Below, one piece after another: positions 11,542 through 23,551 of a stretch of DNA of 64,000 nucleotides. The translations under genes were made by a program, and so were the position numbers. The DNA comes from Rhodocollybia butyracea (Eukaryota > Basidiomycota > Agaricomycetes > Agaricales > Omphalotaceae). How positions within the stretch are numbered: the stretch's first letter is position 1; the number at the start of each line of letters is the position of its first letter. The notes below the pieces were generated by a model. That model made no database searches. It was not told the DNA's origin and saw only the letters and a program-made list of their open reading frames with translations. The stretch spans positions 62,001 through 126,000 of the forward strand of contig JADNRY010000167.1 of the NCBI GenBank assembly GCA_015501585.1, read 5' to 3'.

Positions 11542-11959
11542 ATGGGTATCAGTGTACAGGTGGGAGCCACAGCTTCACTTACGAGGAGCTTGGTATCAGA
11601 AGGTAGTTCGCCTGCTACTTCTTTGCCATTTCTGTTACATATAAGGTTCTACTACGATGTTCCGGTCTTTCTGTATACTCTTGAGGTGCGTTCGCGCACG
11701 TTGATTTTTGGTTTTAATGTACAAGTATTACCCTGTCTCAAGAATTTTTTGTACCGTCAATTCGATGCCGTTTTATGTTCTTCAGCCACAGAAGCTCACC
11801 GCTCGGGAAGCACTGTACTAGGCGCCATATCAATATCCACAACGATTACCGCCTACATTTCGTACTAGACAACGAACTATTTTGTTCTACTTCCGACGCT
11901 CGCATCAAAACTAGTAATTTGCTTGTAGAAACGGACACTCAACTCGTTGTAGTATGTAA
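11542..11959. other. 3' region of coiled-coil gene, no separate gene
   Basis: Includes the out-of-frame continuation described for the preceding gene (to about 11606). Nothing else supported. Confidence 0.4.
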
Positions 11960-13726
11960 CTACAGCTCAGCAGCGCACATCCGACCATCGTGTGCAATGC
12001 TCCATGCTTCGCTACCGACACCTTTTGTTACATAGAAGAAGTTTTCTGGGTCCCACTTCCTCTTAATACCCAACAAAGTCTCGTAATTAGAGCCCCAGAA
12101 GGCTTCTTGGAAGTGAAGTTGTCGAAAATCTCCCTCGTTGGCATAGCTTCCGCTTCCCGGCGTGACAGCCTCGATCTGAGGCATAAGCTAAAGGTCATCA
12201 GATCCTGCAGCTCAATCATGTCCTCCAAGGTGCAGTAAAGTTCCACGGGGTGGTCAAAACAGCATGCACGAGAGCTTCGCGCCATGCGGGCGGGACGGAT
12301 GTTGTCTCGGTTGTGCCAAAGGGCTCGACGTTGGTGCCTACACCGATCCACGTAACACCCTGGTCGGCGATGCTCCGAATGGTATCGCTAATATTGGCTA
12401 CGACAGTGCGAGGAATCAGGCGCCCACCGTATTGCGCAATACCGACTTCGATACTTCCGTCGGGGAGTGGTCCAAAGTAGTTGTTATAATGTTCGAAGTA
12501 CGTGTTGAACTCGGTGAAAGCGACAGTGTACTGAACGCCTAGTGAATTTAAAGCCGCAAGATATAGTGTCATGATCTCTTCGACTTGGGCCGAAGTTTTG
12601 TTATACGCAGTTAGGGGGATGAACTGGAAGGATGTGTTGGTGAACGTGTATATAACCATCGTACCAGAATCGACCATATCGGCCAAAGCTTCGTGGAACG
12701 CCTGGATGCCGGCCCAAAATGTGTCATTTGAGTTATCAGTGGTATTGAAGTTCAGCGTTGCACCACCAAATATAGCGTCTGGGTGAGCTTTAACCGTCAT
12801 AGAGACCAGAGCACCGTAAGTGCCGCCACCGCCGCCCCTCACTGCCCAAAAGAGATCGGAGTTTTCGACTGCACTAGCATTTACGAGCTGGCCAGATGCA
12901 GTGACCACTTCACAGCTCAAGACGTTGTCTGCGGAAAGACCGAAGTTAGTCGAGATCGCGGAATGGCCTCCTCCCTGAGTATACCCTCCGGCGAGTCCAA
13001 CAGATGGACATTCCCCTCCTACCACAATGAGTCCAAGATCCTTTGTTGCTGTTAAAACATCGAAGCCCTGAACTCCGGCACCAAGCTTGACGGCAGGCCC
13101 AGTATAGTCGGAGGCACTCCAGTTGATGACCTCGATGTCCTTCAAGTGATGAGTCCAGACCGCTAGTGATCCAGCTCCAGTAGAACGGCCCAAATAGTCA
13201 TGGCCTGTGTTACGGATGACGAAGCGAATATTCTTGTCTCGTGCAAATGCGATAGCCGCCTGTATATCAGCAGAACCAGAAGCGTTGACCGCAAAGCGGA
13301 CATAGTTGCCAAACGCGCATGATCGCGATTGGGGCTGGAAAGGATCACAACTTTGATTGGCGAAGAACGGGGCCATGACTGATGATGACGAGTTATAGCT
13401 GCATGTTAAATCAAGTTCGTTGAGAGATATTCCGGAACATACTATAGACAATATACTTACTGGATCTCCTCGTGTTGCCATTCACCCTGAAGAGATCTAC
13501 ATATGTCTGGACTGAAGAATGGGTCATGACATGGTCTGCCTAGAGGAACAGTCGCGATGAGCCGACCGCCCACGGTGGTGTTGAATGCGTCCCATTCTGC
13601 TGTTGAAGGCCAGCATCTGTCGCCTGGGAAGCACTTGCAAGACGTGGATAAGATGCTAGTCGCGGCAGTTGTGGTAAATAGCGCGGATGCAAGCTTCAGA
13701 AACCAGGACATGTACGACGGAGGCAA
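11960..13726 (-). pseudogene. Secreted BBE-type FAD-linked oxidase with two frameshifts near the C-terminus
   Basis: Minus-strand exon 1 (13726-13461) has a hydrophobic leader (WFLKLASALFTTTAATSIL), and a 62-nt intron follows (13399-13460). The long second exon shows the FAD_binding_4 signature: RNTGHDYLGRSTGAGSL with the His used for covalent FAD in this family, and GGECPSVGLAGGYTQGGGHS with the Cys position of bicovalent members. It also has many Asn-x-Ser/Thr sites. Near the end the frame breaks after FTAPW (~12222), continues one frame over as EDMIELQDLMTF, then breaks again (~12186) to MPQIEAVTPGSGSY and the BBE end GSEAWSIAHDGRM. Each break equals one missing base. Such oxidases act on oligosaccharides or aromatic alcohols outside the cell. 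It is divergent from the MFS array, with 327 bp between them. Confidence 0.85.
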
Positions 13727-13952
13727 AACGAACGTATTTCCCGGCCCGAAATTTTATCACTGATCAGGCGCCCACGATTTGCCCACGATCGTTAAATCAT
13801 GCTGTTACATGGAATTGGCAGTGAGCGTGAAGAAAAATGTACCACATACGGTGAACGAGCAATGCATGTGTACGCCGAGAGAAGTTCAAAGGAAAGAGTC
13901 AAAGATGTACGGTGTACCGTCAAACAAGAGCTTGCTGCTTATGGTATCATTT

Positions 13953-13993
13953 GAGTCACGAGTACCCGTGGGACGAAAGCGCACTGACCCTTC
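13953..13993 (+). promoter_or_regulatory. Conserved upstream block of MFS copy 1
   Basis: A GTCACGAGT-CCCGTG...CGCACTGACCCTTC block lies about 60 bp before the ATG. It is conserved upstream of all four MFS copies (also at 16187, 18448 and 37731). Possible promoter element; conservation may simply reflect recent duplication. Confidence 0.35.
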
Positions 13994-14053
13994 TAACATT
14001 AATCGGTTCTCTGTTCTTGAGCCGTGAACTTGCCCCACCATCTGAACCTCGAC

Positions 14054-16030
14054 ATGGCTGTAAGGCCAGCATCACGTCTTGCACCACGGCCCATTATAAC
14101 TCTTCTCGCATCACTGCTGGTGGCTCTTGCTTCGGGCACAAACTATGTGAGTTCTCTCTCGAATCTTTTATTCATTTTTTCGAAAATTTATAGCGTCTTT
14201 CAGGTCTTTTCAGGTGTGGAAGAATGCTTATTCGAGAGAGAATATTAACCGACGGATATATAACTAGCTTATGGGCCTCAACTCGCGTCGCGTTTACATA
14301 TATCGCATACTCAACTCAATGCTATTGCTTTAGCGGGAAATGGTAGATATCTGTGTCACTTGTTCTTATTCTTACAAAAACTTAATCCCTCATTCTAGTT
14401 GGAGTCTACTCGTCTTCGCCTGTATGGGGCTCAAGTGCTGATAAGCTCCCGCCCAAGTTGAACTTTTCCTTGGGATTTTGCTTTCTTCTAGCCGGGTATT
14501 CTGGCATACGAATCATCTACGATAATGGGATTAGTGCATCCGAATCGAGCGTATCCACCTCAGTATTCTTGCTCCTAGTCTTTTTCGCTTATATGACCGG
14601 AGTAGGCAGCACTGGTGGGTTTACGATGGCGATGAACGTAACGGCGAAAAGCTTTCCGGATTCATTGGCGCGTACACCGTTTCTGAGCTATTGGCGCAAC
14701 GTTTTAATGCTGTACTGTAGCGTGGATCTGTCCTCGGTCTTGTTGTATCTGGCTTCGGGTTATCGGCGTTCATATTTTCCTTCATTGCTCAACACGCTTT
14801 TCCCGGACAAACGTCGTATCTGCTATTGACTCTGGCACTGGGAACAGCGCTGCCGCTGCTCATTGGTGTCTTCGTTATTCAACCGATACCTCTTTCAGTT
14901 ACATCCGCTCATGAATCCGTAGCTAAAGTGGGCGATGTAGACAGCCGAACTCCTTTACTTTCTCCAATACCGCAGAATGCCGTTGCCGAGTCTAGTGTTA
15001 CTTCTGAATCGAGGTCCTCTTGGGGCATTAACCAGGTCGGAAAGAAGCCTCCACTTGAAAAAATCGCTTTGCTACAGCATTTTCACGGGAGAAAACTTTT
15101 TGCTTCAGTTGATTTTTGGATACTGTTTTGCAATTTTGCATTAGGTATGTACACATCCCCATGAGCTCTCCCATAACAATTATTCTGACCTATTGCGCTA
15201 TCCAGTCAGTGGTGTAGGCCTCATGTGTGAGTTTCTCGGATAAACTCCTTTTCGCTATCGCCAATGCAGCTTTTGGAGAAGATGTCAACAACGTCGGTTC
15301 TATTGCGCAAGTCCTCTACATCCACGAACATCCTTCAAACTACAACAAGATCGAGATCTCTAAATGGCAAGCAACACAGGTGTCTACGATTAGCTTGGTT
15401 AGCTTTTCTGGTCGGATATTGATTGGTACGTACGGTGATTATGGCTTGTGCACTGTTGAAATTACTTATCTTTCTCTGAAGGCCTTTTATCCGACTTCGC
15501 CAAAGCCCGTTGGAACATCCCTCGATCCTACCTCCTAGTGCTAGTGCCCATATCTGCACTAGCCTCTCAAATCATACTGGCCTCCCACATAAACGTGGTC
15601 TCGGAATTATGGAAATCAAGTGTGCTATTGGGACTCGGGTTCGGGATGCTCGTCTCGTTATCCACTACCATCGTTACCGAGTGGTTTGGATTAGGTGAGT
15701 TTTCGACTCAAGTATACTCAAACCAATCAACTGATTCACCGAACCCATCCAACTTCCGAAGCCCATTTTTCCCAAACTTTAGGTTTTCTTACTGTATCGC
15801 CTCTCATAGGGGGTAACGTCTTTTCAATCCCTTTTGGGAGGAACCTGGATAGACATTCGAACGCTGAGATACCGACTAGCGTTTCGCTAAATGTCTGTTT
15901 GGATGGGAGATTGTGTTACGTTGATACGCTGTATCTGAGTATTGCGGGTTGTGTTGTTGCGGTGTTTTTGAGTTCGTGGGCAGCGTGGAGGGATCGTATA
16001 CGTAGGGCTGAATGGCAGCTTTTGGAGTAA
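14054..16030 (+). CDS. MFS transporter, nodulin-like family, tandem copy 1 (498 aa)
   Basis: Nine exons fit one frame: 14054-14146, 14203-14212, 14268-14342, 14399-14667, 14721-15144, 15206-15226, 15282-15425, 15482-15694 and 15783-16030 (1497 nt). Exon 2 is a 10-nt micro-exon completing VFS-AYGPQLA. Intron 4 (14668-14720) begins with GC, not GT, and joins SFPDSL to RGSVLGLVVSGFG. The protein is hydrophobic with about 12 helices, a FCFLLAGYSG helix, a cytosolic Ser-rich loop (~residues 220-260), then a DFWILFCNFALG helix, GLMYVNNVGS, and WFGLGFLTVSPLIGGNVFS. This matches fungal nodulin-like/monocarboxylate-type MFS permeases of the plasma or vacuolar membrane; the substrate is unknown. No defect seen. 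Confidence 0.8.
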
Positions 16031-16186
16031 GAGTGGGGGATGTAACGTAGATTGGGGGTTGTAACGATTGATAATGATTCATGACTATCGATGGTGGTGC
16101 ATGGAATTATAGCTTTCATTGTAGATGTACATACAGTGTTTGATGTAGCTTGCTGTAACATGCAAAGTTATTTATGGCATCATTTC

Positions 16187-16217
16187 AGTCACGAGTGCCC
16201 GTGCGCACTGACCCTTC
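16187..16217 (+). promoter_or_regulatory. Conserved upstream block of MFS copy 2
   Basis: Same block as upstream of copy 1, but lacking an internal ~10-bp stretch. The same deletion is in the block of the dead fourth copy, so copies 2 and 4 are probably sisters. Confidence 0.35.
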
Positions 16218-16293
16218 ATAAAGTTCATTAATCGGCTGAATGGTTTGAACCGTACAATTGCCCCCCCACCAACCCCACACTCCGAGCGTCGAA

Positions 16294-18274
16294 ATGGCTG
16301 CAAGACCCGCGTCACATCTTGCACCGAGACCCATTATAACCCTTCTAGTATCACTGTTGGTCACCCTTGCTTCAGGCACAAATTATGTGAGTATTAATCT
16401 TTTATTCAACGATTCGAAATTTTACTGTGGCTTTCAGGTCTTTTCGGGTGTGGAAGAATGCTGTTTAGAGAGGGAATATTAACCGACAGCTATTTAACTA
16501 GCCTATGCCCCTCAACTCGCGGCGCGTTTGCATATATCACATACTCAACTCAATGCTATTGCTTTGGCGGGAAACGGTAGATGTCCAGCGTCAGCAGTTC
16601 TTATCAATGCCTCATTACTCCCTCGTTCTAGTTGGAGTCTATTTCTCCTCACCTCTATGGGGCATAACCGCTGATAAGCTCGGACCAAAGCTGAACTTAT
16701 TCCCGAGCTTCTGCTTTCTTCTAGCAGGGTATTCTGGTATATGGATCATCTACGATAACGGGATTAGTGCGTTCGAAACAAGCGCCTCAACCTCAGTAAT
16801 CTTGCTTCTCGTGTTTTTCACTCTCATGACTGGAGTAGGTGGCTCTGGCGGGTATATGACTGCGCTCAATGTCACCGCAAGAAGCTTCCCTGATTCATTG
16901 GCACGTACAACGTTTCTGGGATATCAGTGCAACATTTTAAAAGTGTACTACAGCGTGGATCTGCCCTCGGTCTTGTCGTATCTGGCTTCGGGCTATCGGC
17001 GTTCTTATTTTCCTTCATCGCTCAACACGCTTTTCCTGGACAAACATCGTATCTGCTATTGACTCTCGCACTGGGAACAGCGCTACCGCTGCTCATTGGT
17101 GTCTTCGTTATTCAACCAATACCTCTCTTAGTTCCATCAACTCACGAATCCGTAGCTGTGGAAGCGGATGATATAGACAGCCGAACTCCTTTGATTTCTT
17201 CAATATCACAGAATGTCATTGCCGAGTCTAGCGTTGCTTCTGAATCAAGTTCCTCTCGGGGTTCCAACCAGATCGGAAAGAAATCCATGCCTGAAGACAG
17301 CGCTTTGCTAAAGCATTTTCACGGGAGAAAACTATTCGCTTCAGTTGACTTTTGGATACTGTTTTGCAATTTCTCACTAGGTAGGTACCCATCATCCACA
17401 AGCGCTCTCACGACAATCATTCTGACTTATTGCGCTATCCAGTCAGCGGTGTAGGCCTTATGTGTGAGTTTCTCGAATAAACTCTTCTTTCCGCCATCGC
17501 CAACGCTACTACCGGAGAAGATATCAACAACGTCGGTTCCATAGCGCAAGTTCTGTACATTCACGAACATCCTTCAAACTACAATCAGATCGAGATATCT
17601 AAATGGCAAGCAACTCAGGTCTCTACAATTAGCACGGTGAGCTTTTCTGGTCGAATATTCATTGGTACGCATTATTACTATTACGACTTGCGCCGCTTGA
17701 GGCTTCTAACTTATCGTTCTCGGAAGGCATTTTATCCGACTTGGTCAAAGCCCGTTGGAACATCCCTCGATCCTACCTCCTAGTCCTAGTCCCCATATTC
17801 GCACTAGCCTCTCAAATCACACTGGCATCTTACATAATTGTGGTTTCGGGATTATGGATATCAAGCGCGTTGTTGGGACTCGGCTACGGGATGCTCTTCT
17901 CATTATCCACTGCTATTGTTACCGAGTGGTTTGGATTAGGTGAGTTGTCGACTCAATTATAATGAACTATCTAATTGACTCACTCAACTTCCAAAGCCCA
18001 CTTTTCCGAAACGTTAGGTTTTCTCACTTTATCGCCTCTCATAGGTGGAAACGTCTTTTCAATCGCTTTTGGGAGAAACCTGGATAAACACTCGAATGCC
18101 GAGATACCGACTAACGTTTCGCTGAATGTCTGTTTGGATGGGAGATCGTGTTATGTTGATACGCTATATCTGACTATCACGGGCTGTATGGTTGCTGTGT
18201 TTTTGAGTTTGTGGGCAGCGTGGAGGGATCGTATACGTAGGGCTGAATGGCATGAAAGGCAGTTTTCGGGGTAA
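16294..18274 (+). CDS. MFS transporter, nodulin-like family, tandem copy 2 (502 aa)
   Basis: Exons 16294-16386, 16438-16447, 16502-16576, 16632-16900, 16954-17380, 17443-17463, 17521-17664, 17727-17939 and 18018-18274 total 1509 nt in one frame. Exons 1-4 and 6-8 have the same lengths as in copies 1 and 3; exon 5 is 3 nt longer than in copy 1 and exon 9 is 9 nt longer than in copies 1 and 3. Intron 4 (16901-16953, 53 nt) starts GCACGT, again GC-AG. The acceptor before exon 7 must be the AG at 17520 because no earlier AG leaves an open frame; this also fixed the boundary in copy 1. The central loop is Ser-rich (ESSVASESSSSRGS). No frameshift or stop, so it is likely functional. Spacing to copy 1 is 2240 bp from ATG to ATG. 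Confidence 0.8.
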
Positions 18275-18447
18275 GAGTGGGGGATGTAACGTAGATTGGA
18301 GGTTATAACAATCGAAAGTGATTCATGACTTTATCGATGGTGGTGCATGGGATTTGTGCGGCTTTCATGTACAATGTTTGACGTAGCTTACTAGGGTTCC
18401 GAGCCTATAAGCTATTGAATTCGGGGTCCCTGTGTACATCCAAAGTT

Positions 18448-18488
18448 GAGTCACGAGTGCCCGTGGGATGAAAGCGCACTGACCCTTC
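18448..18488 (+). promoter_or_regulatory. Conserved upstream block of MFS copy 3
   Basis: Full-length version of the block, as in copy 1, about 85 bp before the ATG. Function not shown. Confidence 0.35.
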
Positions 18489-18572
18489 ATTACAGGTTGG
18501 ACATTAATCGGCTCATTTGGTTTGGATCGTAAAATTGCCCCTCACCAACCCCACCACCATCTGAGCGTTGAC

Positions 18573-20554
18573 ATGGCTGCAAGGCCCGCGTCACATTTTG
18601 GACCGAGACCCGTTATAACCCTTCTAGTATCGCTATTGGTCGCCCTCGCTTCAGGCACAAACTATGTGAGTTTATTCTTAAACCTTTTATTCAATGATTC
18701 GAAGATTTACTGTGGCTTTCAGGTCTTTTCGGGTGGGGAAGAATGCTGTTTAGAGAGAGAATATTAACCGACATCTATATAACTAGCCTATGCGCCTCAA
18801 CTTGCCGCGCGTTTGCATATATCGCATACTCAACTCAATGCTATTGCTTTGGCAGGAAACGGTAGATGTCCAGTGCCAGCAGTTCTTATCAATGCCTCAT
18901 TACCCCTCGTTCTAGTTGGAGTCTATTCCTCCTCGCCTCTATGGGGCATAACTGCTGATAAGGTTGGACCCCAGTTGAACTTATTCCCGGGCTTCTGCTT
19001 TCTTCTAGCAGGGTACTCTGGAATACGGATTATCTACGATAACGGGATCAGTGCATCAGAATCAAGTGCCTCCACCTCGGTAATCTTGCTTCTAGTCTTT
19101 TTCACTCTTATGACTGGAGTAGGCAGCGCTGGCGGGTATACGACTGCGCTCAATGTAACCGCAAGAAGCTTCCCAGATTCATTGGCACGTACAACATTTC
19201 TGAGATATCAGTGCAACATTTTAAAAGTGTACTACAGCGGGGCTCTGCCCTCGGTCTTGTAGTATCCGGCTTTGGGCTATCAGCATTCATATTCTCCTTC
19301 ATAGCTCAACATGTTTTTCCTGGAAAAACATCATATCTACTATTGACTCTGGCATTGGGGTCAGCTCTACCGCCACTCATTGGCGTCTTCGTTATTAAAC
19401 CAATACCCCTCTCAGCTCCATCCATTCACGAAACTGTAGCTGTGGTAACGGATGATGTAGACAGCCGAACTCCTTTGATTCCTCCAATATCGCAGAATGC
19501 CTTTGCCGAGTCTAGTTTTGCTTCTGAATCGAATTCCTCTTGGGGTATTAACGAGGTCAGAAAGAAATCCATACCTGAAGACAGCGCTCTACTACAGCAT
19601 TTTCACGGGAGAAAATTATTCGCTTCAGTTGACTTTTGGATACTGTTTTGCAGTTTGTCATTACGTATGTACCCATCATCTACGAACACTCTTACGACAA
19701 TCGATCTGACCTATTGGGCCATCCAGTTAGTGGTGTGGGCCTTATGTGTGAGTTTCTCGAATAAACTCTTCTTTCCGCCATCGCCAACGCTGTTATTGGA
19801 GAAGACATCAACAACGTCGGTTCTATAGCGCAAGTCCTCTACATTCACGAACATCCTTCAAACTACAACCCGATTGAGATTTCTAAATGGCAAGCAACTC
19901 AGGTCTCTACGATTAGCATGATAAGTTTTTCTGGTCGGATATTGATCGGTATGCATGCATACCATTACAACTTGTGCGCCGCTTGAGGGTACTTATTGTT
20001 CTCGGAAGGCCTTTTATCTGACTTCACCAAAGCCCACTGGAACATTCCTCGATCCTACCTCTTCGTCCTAGTGCCCCTATGCGTACTAGCGTCTCAAATC
20101 CTACTGGCCTCTCACATAAACGTGGTTTCAGAATTATGGAAATCAAGCGCACTGTTGGGGCTCGGCTACGGGATGCTCTTCTCGTTGTCCACTACCATCG
20201 TTACTGAGTGGTTTGGACTAGGTGCGTTTTTGACTCAAGTATATAGACCAAGCAATTGATCCACCGAATGCATTCAACTTTAAAGCCCACTTTTCCGAAA
20301 CTTTAGGTTTTCTCACTTTATCGCCTCTCGTAGGGGGTAACGTCTTTTCAATTGCTTTTGGGAGAAATCTTGATAGACATTCGAATGCCGAGATACCGAC
20401 TGGTCTTTCGCTAGAAGTGTGTCTGGAGGGGAGATCGTGTTACGTTGATACCCTGTATCTGACTATCGCAGGGTGTGTTGTTGCTGTGTTTTTGAGTTTG
20501 TGGGCCGCCTGGAGGGATCGTATACGTAGGGCTGAAAAGCGGCTTTCGGAATAA
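18573..20554 (+). CDS. MFS transporter, nodulin-like family, tandem copy 3 (499 aa)
   Basis: Exons 18573-18665, 18723-18732, 18787-18861, 18916-19184, 19238-19664, 19727-19747, 19805-19948, 20009-20221 and 20307-20554 total 1500 nt. Intron 4 (19185-19237) is GC-AG with GCACGT. Exon 5 ends on a C where copies 1 and 2 have G, giving Leu-Leu-Ser-Gly rather than Gly-Val-Ser-Gly at the next junction. The canonical GLMYINNVGS segment is present. All helices seen in copies 1 and 2 are retained. Intact. Together the three genes form a head-to-tail array, most easily explained by unequal crossing-over. Confidence 0.8.
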
Positions 20555-20627
20555 GAGCGGGGGACATACATGGGTATCACGATTGATCATGATGACATTC
20601 TGCCTTTGTATCGAAAAATATATTGAT

Positions 20628-20831
20628 GGTGGTACATGGTGACTTTCATTACTGCCTGAAAGGTGTTTTCTTACAGTAATTTCGATCTCAACTGTCCGTG
20701 AAACTCTCTTCAACACAGAAAGTTTTTTGGTGGTACATGGTGACTTTCATTACTGCCTGAAAGGTGTTTTCTTACAGTAATTTCGATCTCAACTGTCCGT
20801 GAAACTCTCTTCAACACACAGAAAGTTTTTC
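20628..20831. repeat. Tandem duplication, period 101 bp, two copies
   Basis: Two near-identical copies (20628-20728 and 20729-20831) starting GGTGGTACATGGTGAC; the second has a 2-bp CA insertion near its end. Located just 3' of MFS copy 3. Confidence 0.85.
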
Positions 20832-21225
20832 TCCAAGTATGTACTCAAATGTTCATAACCACCCGAATGAAATCAGAGCTGGGTACTAGCCCAGGACGGA
20901 TCGGGTCGGGTAGGTCGGGACATATACAAGAATCGAGTGCTAATTGTAGTGAATACGAAAATACGAAAATACCACGGGCTCAGAGCACCTTTCGTCAAAT
21001 TTCTATGAATGGGGTGACGGGCAGGCATGGACAAATGGAAGGTAGGTCTGGAGCCGGTATACTGGTTGAGACTGTAGTGTTGTGTGATACACGAGGTGAA
21101 TGTGGTTGACTGACTCCGTACGTACTATACTTAATAGACTATTTACTGCCGTTGGCAAGCAAACCTAAACAATGATTAAGATAAGATAGCGCCTAGCGCT
21201 GTGCCCTACTCCACCGGGACAAGCA

Positions 21226-21985
21226 GTTGCCTTGGTCTAGCTCTTCCGAGTTCTAGCCAGCCACTTCGGCTGTAAAGAGGTTTGTACAAATCTCTAAATG
21301 TTGAGCGAGTCCTTGCAAGCCTTGCCACAAATACATCAGTGCGATGGAAAAGCTGAAAAAGAGCCTCGAGATTGCTGGTGCAAAAATCGCAACTGCGATC
21401 ATGGCCACTGACCTCCCGGACGATACGAGGGCTGGGACTGAAGCACAGTTAGGGCAAATGGAAAAAGTTCTCGACGAATGTTTCGAGGTAGGTCAATCTT
21501 TTGGGTCCGATACTGACGTCGATATAGCATCGGCAGCCTGAATCGGAGGATTTAACCAAATGGAAAACGCAGATTAGTCAAGCAAAAGCCGCCGACGGAA
21601 AGCGTGTGGAGGAGTTCAGGACTCGGATTGAATCCATAACTGAGAAACTTGTCAGAGCTGCGTTAGACTAACCAGGCGCTAGCACGTGGATCCACCCGGC
21701 AGCAAGTCCATAATATCAAAGTTCTTGTTCAGCAATCAGCAAATCCGAAACCCAATTCTTTACCATGTAAATACCCGACCGTTATAATCGAGACACAATG
21801 TTAAATTCTCGCGATTATGGTAGACGCAGTGAAGACAGATTCGCGAATATTTGAGTGCGCTCCTTTAGAAGGTACCACAGGACTTGAACCACAAGCCATC
21901 GCTATTCGAGTCTGGGTAAATGGCCCTTGAAGTCTTGAAAGTCTCCAGCCTGATCTTGTTACAGCTGGTTCAGGCCCGCTGCACA
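21226..21985 (+). pseudogene. Relic of the 531-aa unknown gene (exons 6-10)
   Basis: Aligns by eye with 52624-53450. Shared blocks include the CAAGCAGTTGCCTTGGTC segment, the EELKKSLE-like helix, IMATDLPDDTRA, the KRVEEF helix and the final exon start TVKTD. It lacks the intact intron (52721-52773) and has stops. Marks the left part of segmental block A. Confidence 0.7.
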
Positions 21986-22845
21986 AGTAAACAAATGAAG
22001 AGCAACCTCAGCACTGGGAAAGATGGCCGGACAAGCAAGAACACAAGAGCGAACTAAGTAAAAGTGACCACAGCGTTGAAAAGTAAAAGGGGCCGTTGAT
22101 CATCGATCATACGTCACACGGGCGTCAAAATGTTTCACCGACTTTCTGTGCTACGGCTTGCACCAGTTGCCCTTCTAGCTTAATTATGTAAATGGGCACC
22201 AACATCATCTATGCATATGCCTATCTGTTTGCTCGGCTGAACACATGAACTAGTAAAACAGGATGGCTCACATTGTTTTTCGCAGATTTGGTGGTTTGTA
22301 AAATCATTGACGCACTCACATATCGATTTGGACACTCTTGCATCTCGAGTTACCTGCACAGATCCGGGCATCCCTTCCAGTCTCCTCCCCTCTCTGCCCC
22401 GCGATTCTACTCTTTATGCAAGGCCTTATTCGCCCTAAATTCTCTCCTACCGCTTCCATTCTAACGCTCTCCCGCCGTAACCTCGGATATTTAACCCACA
22501 GCCCATCCATTACCAACCTGGGTTCTTGCTGCGGCCAACCCATTTTACCGAAGCCCCTTCACCAACCCATCACGTCAGAGGAGGAAAATCGAGGCGGGTT
22601 CAATCTAGAGTTTGGAGGATTCAATTCTTTTAGGACCAATAAATTAGGTGTGTATATTCCTTTGCTGCTACTCGGAACCATTGCTCAAGGGTATAGTTAT
22701 CCATTCATGTATTCACTCAACGTAGCGGAATGAACCCAGATCCTCTTATTTGGCACTACAAACCCCTCGTTATCATAAAGGGAGGCGGAATTGAATCTTT
22801 GGACCGCTAGATGACCTACACGGTATGTGCACCATCTGAATTTGG

Positions 22846-23104
22846 TTTTCGTCTGGTCTTCGAGTTCTATTACGCTTCGTTTTCACGATTCTTTCTAATT
22901 TCCTCTCCCTCTTCGAACTGTTTGGTTCAAATTCACTCGTGTCGCTTACTGACTCTCTTCCTAGTGAATGTTTCTCGAACTGTTTCGTCTCGTCTTCGGA
23001 GTCTGATTACGCTTCGTTTTCGCGATTCTTTCTAATTTCCTCTCCCTCTCCCTCTTTGAATTGTTTGGTTCAAATCCACTCGTGTCGCTTACTGACTCTC
23101 TTCC
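22846..23104. repeat. Local tandem duplication in block A
   Basis: A ~130-bp unit ending GACTCTCTTCCTAGT occurs twice here (22846-22970 and 22972-23104) but once in block B (37316-37432) and block C (54655-54780). Confidence 0.7.
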
Positions 23105-23551
23105 TAGTCTAAGAGCCACGGATACAACGTTCAATAGTCACAGACCACCTTCCCACTCAACCCGCCAACACGCTCTTCCTCACTTCCGCAGCATTCGCAT
23201 CTGGCCAAGAGCAAGACGCTGTTCTCAGCGTCTCCGTCCCTCCTCCATGTCGGTATCACTGGCAGCCTCGAAGGCATCCTACATCTTGACTCGGAGTACT
23301 CTATATCCACGATTATCCAGCTAGACCGTTAGCTCTAACAGTGGTTTAACTCACGACGTCCTGAAAAGCTTTTCGCAAGCGGAAGACAACTGTCCACCAA
23401 TGCTTCTGATATATCTATATCTTCTCTCGAGGAGGCAAAATCAAAATTCGAATGAGATCTCCGATCGGAACCCAGCGGCGAGGAATTTCGCGGTGATTGG
23501 TTCTCGTGGAAGGACGAAGAGAGGAGTGGGAATGAGAATGAGAAGTGAGGT

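Noticed and set aside
14213..14267. Frameshift/stop after VFSG in the MFS copies
   Set aside because: An intron (GTGTGG...ACTAG) after a 10-nt micro-exon restores AYGPQLA in all copies.
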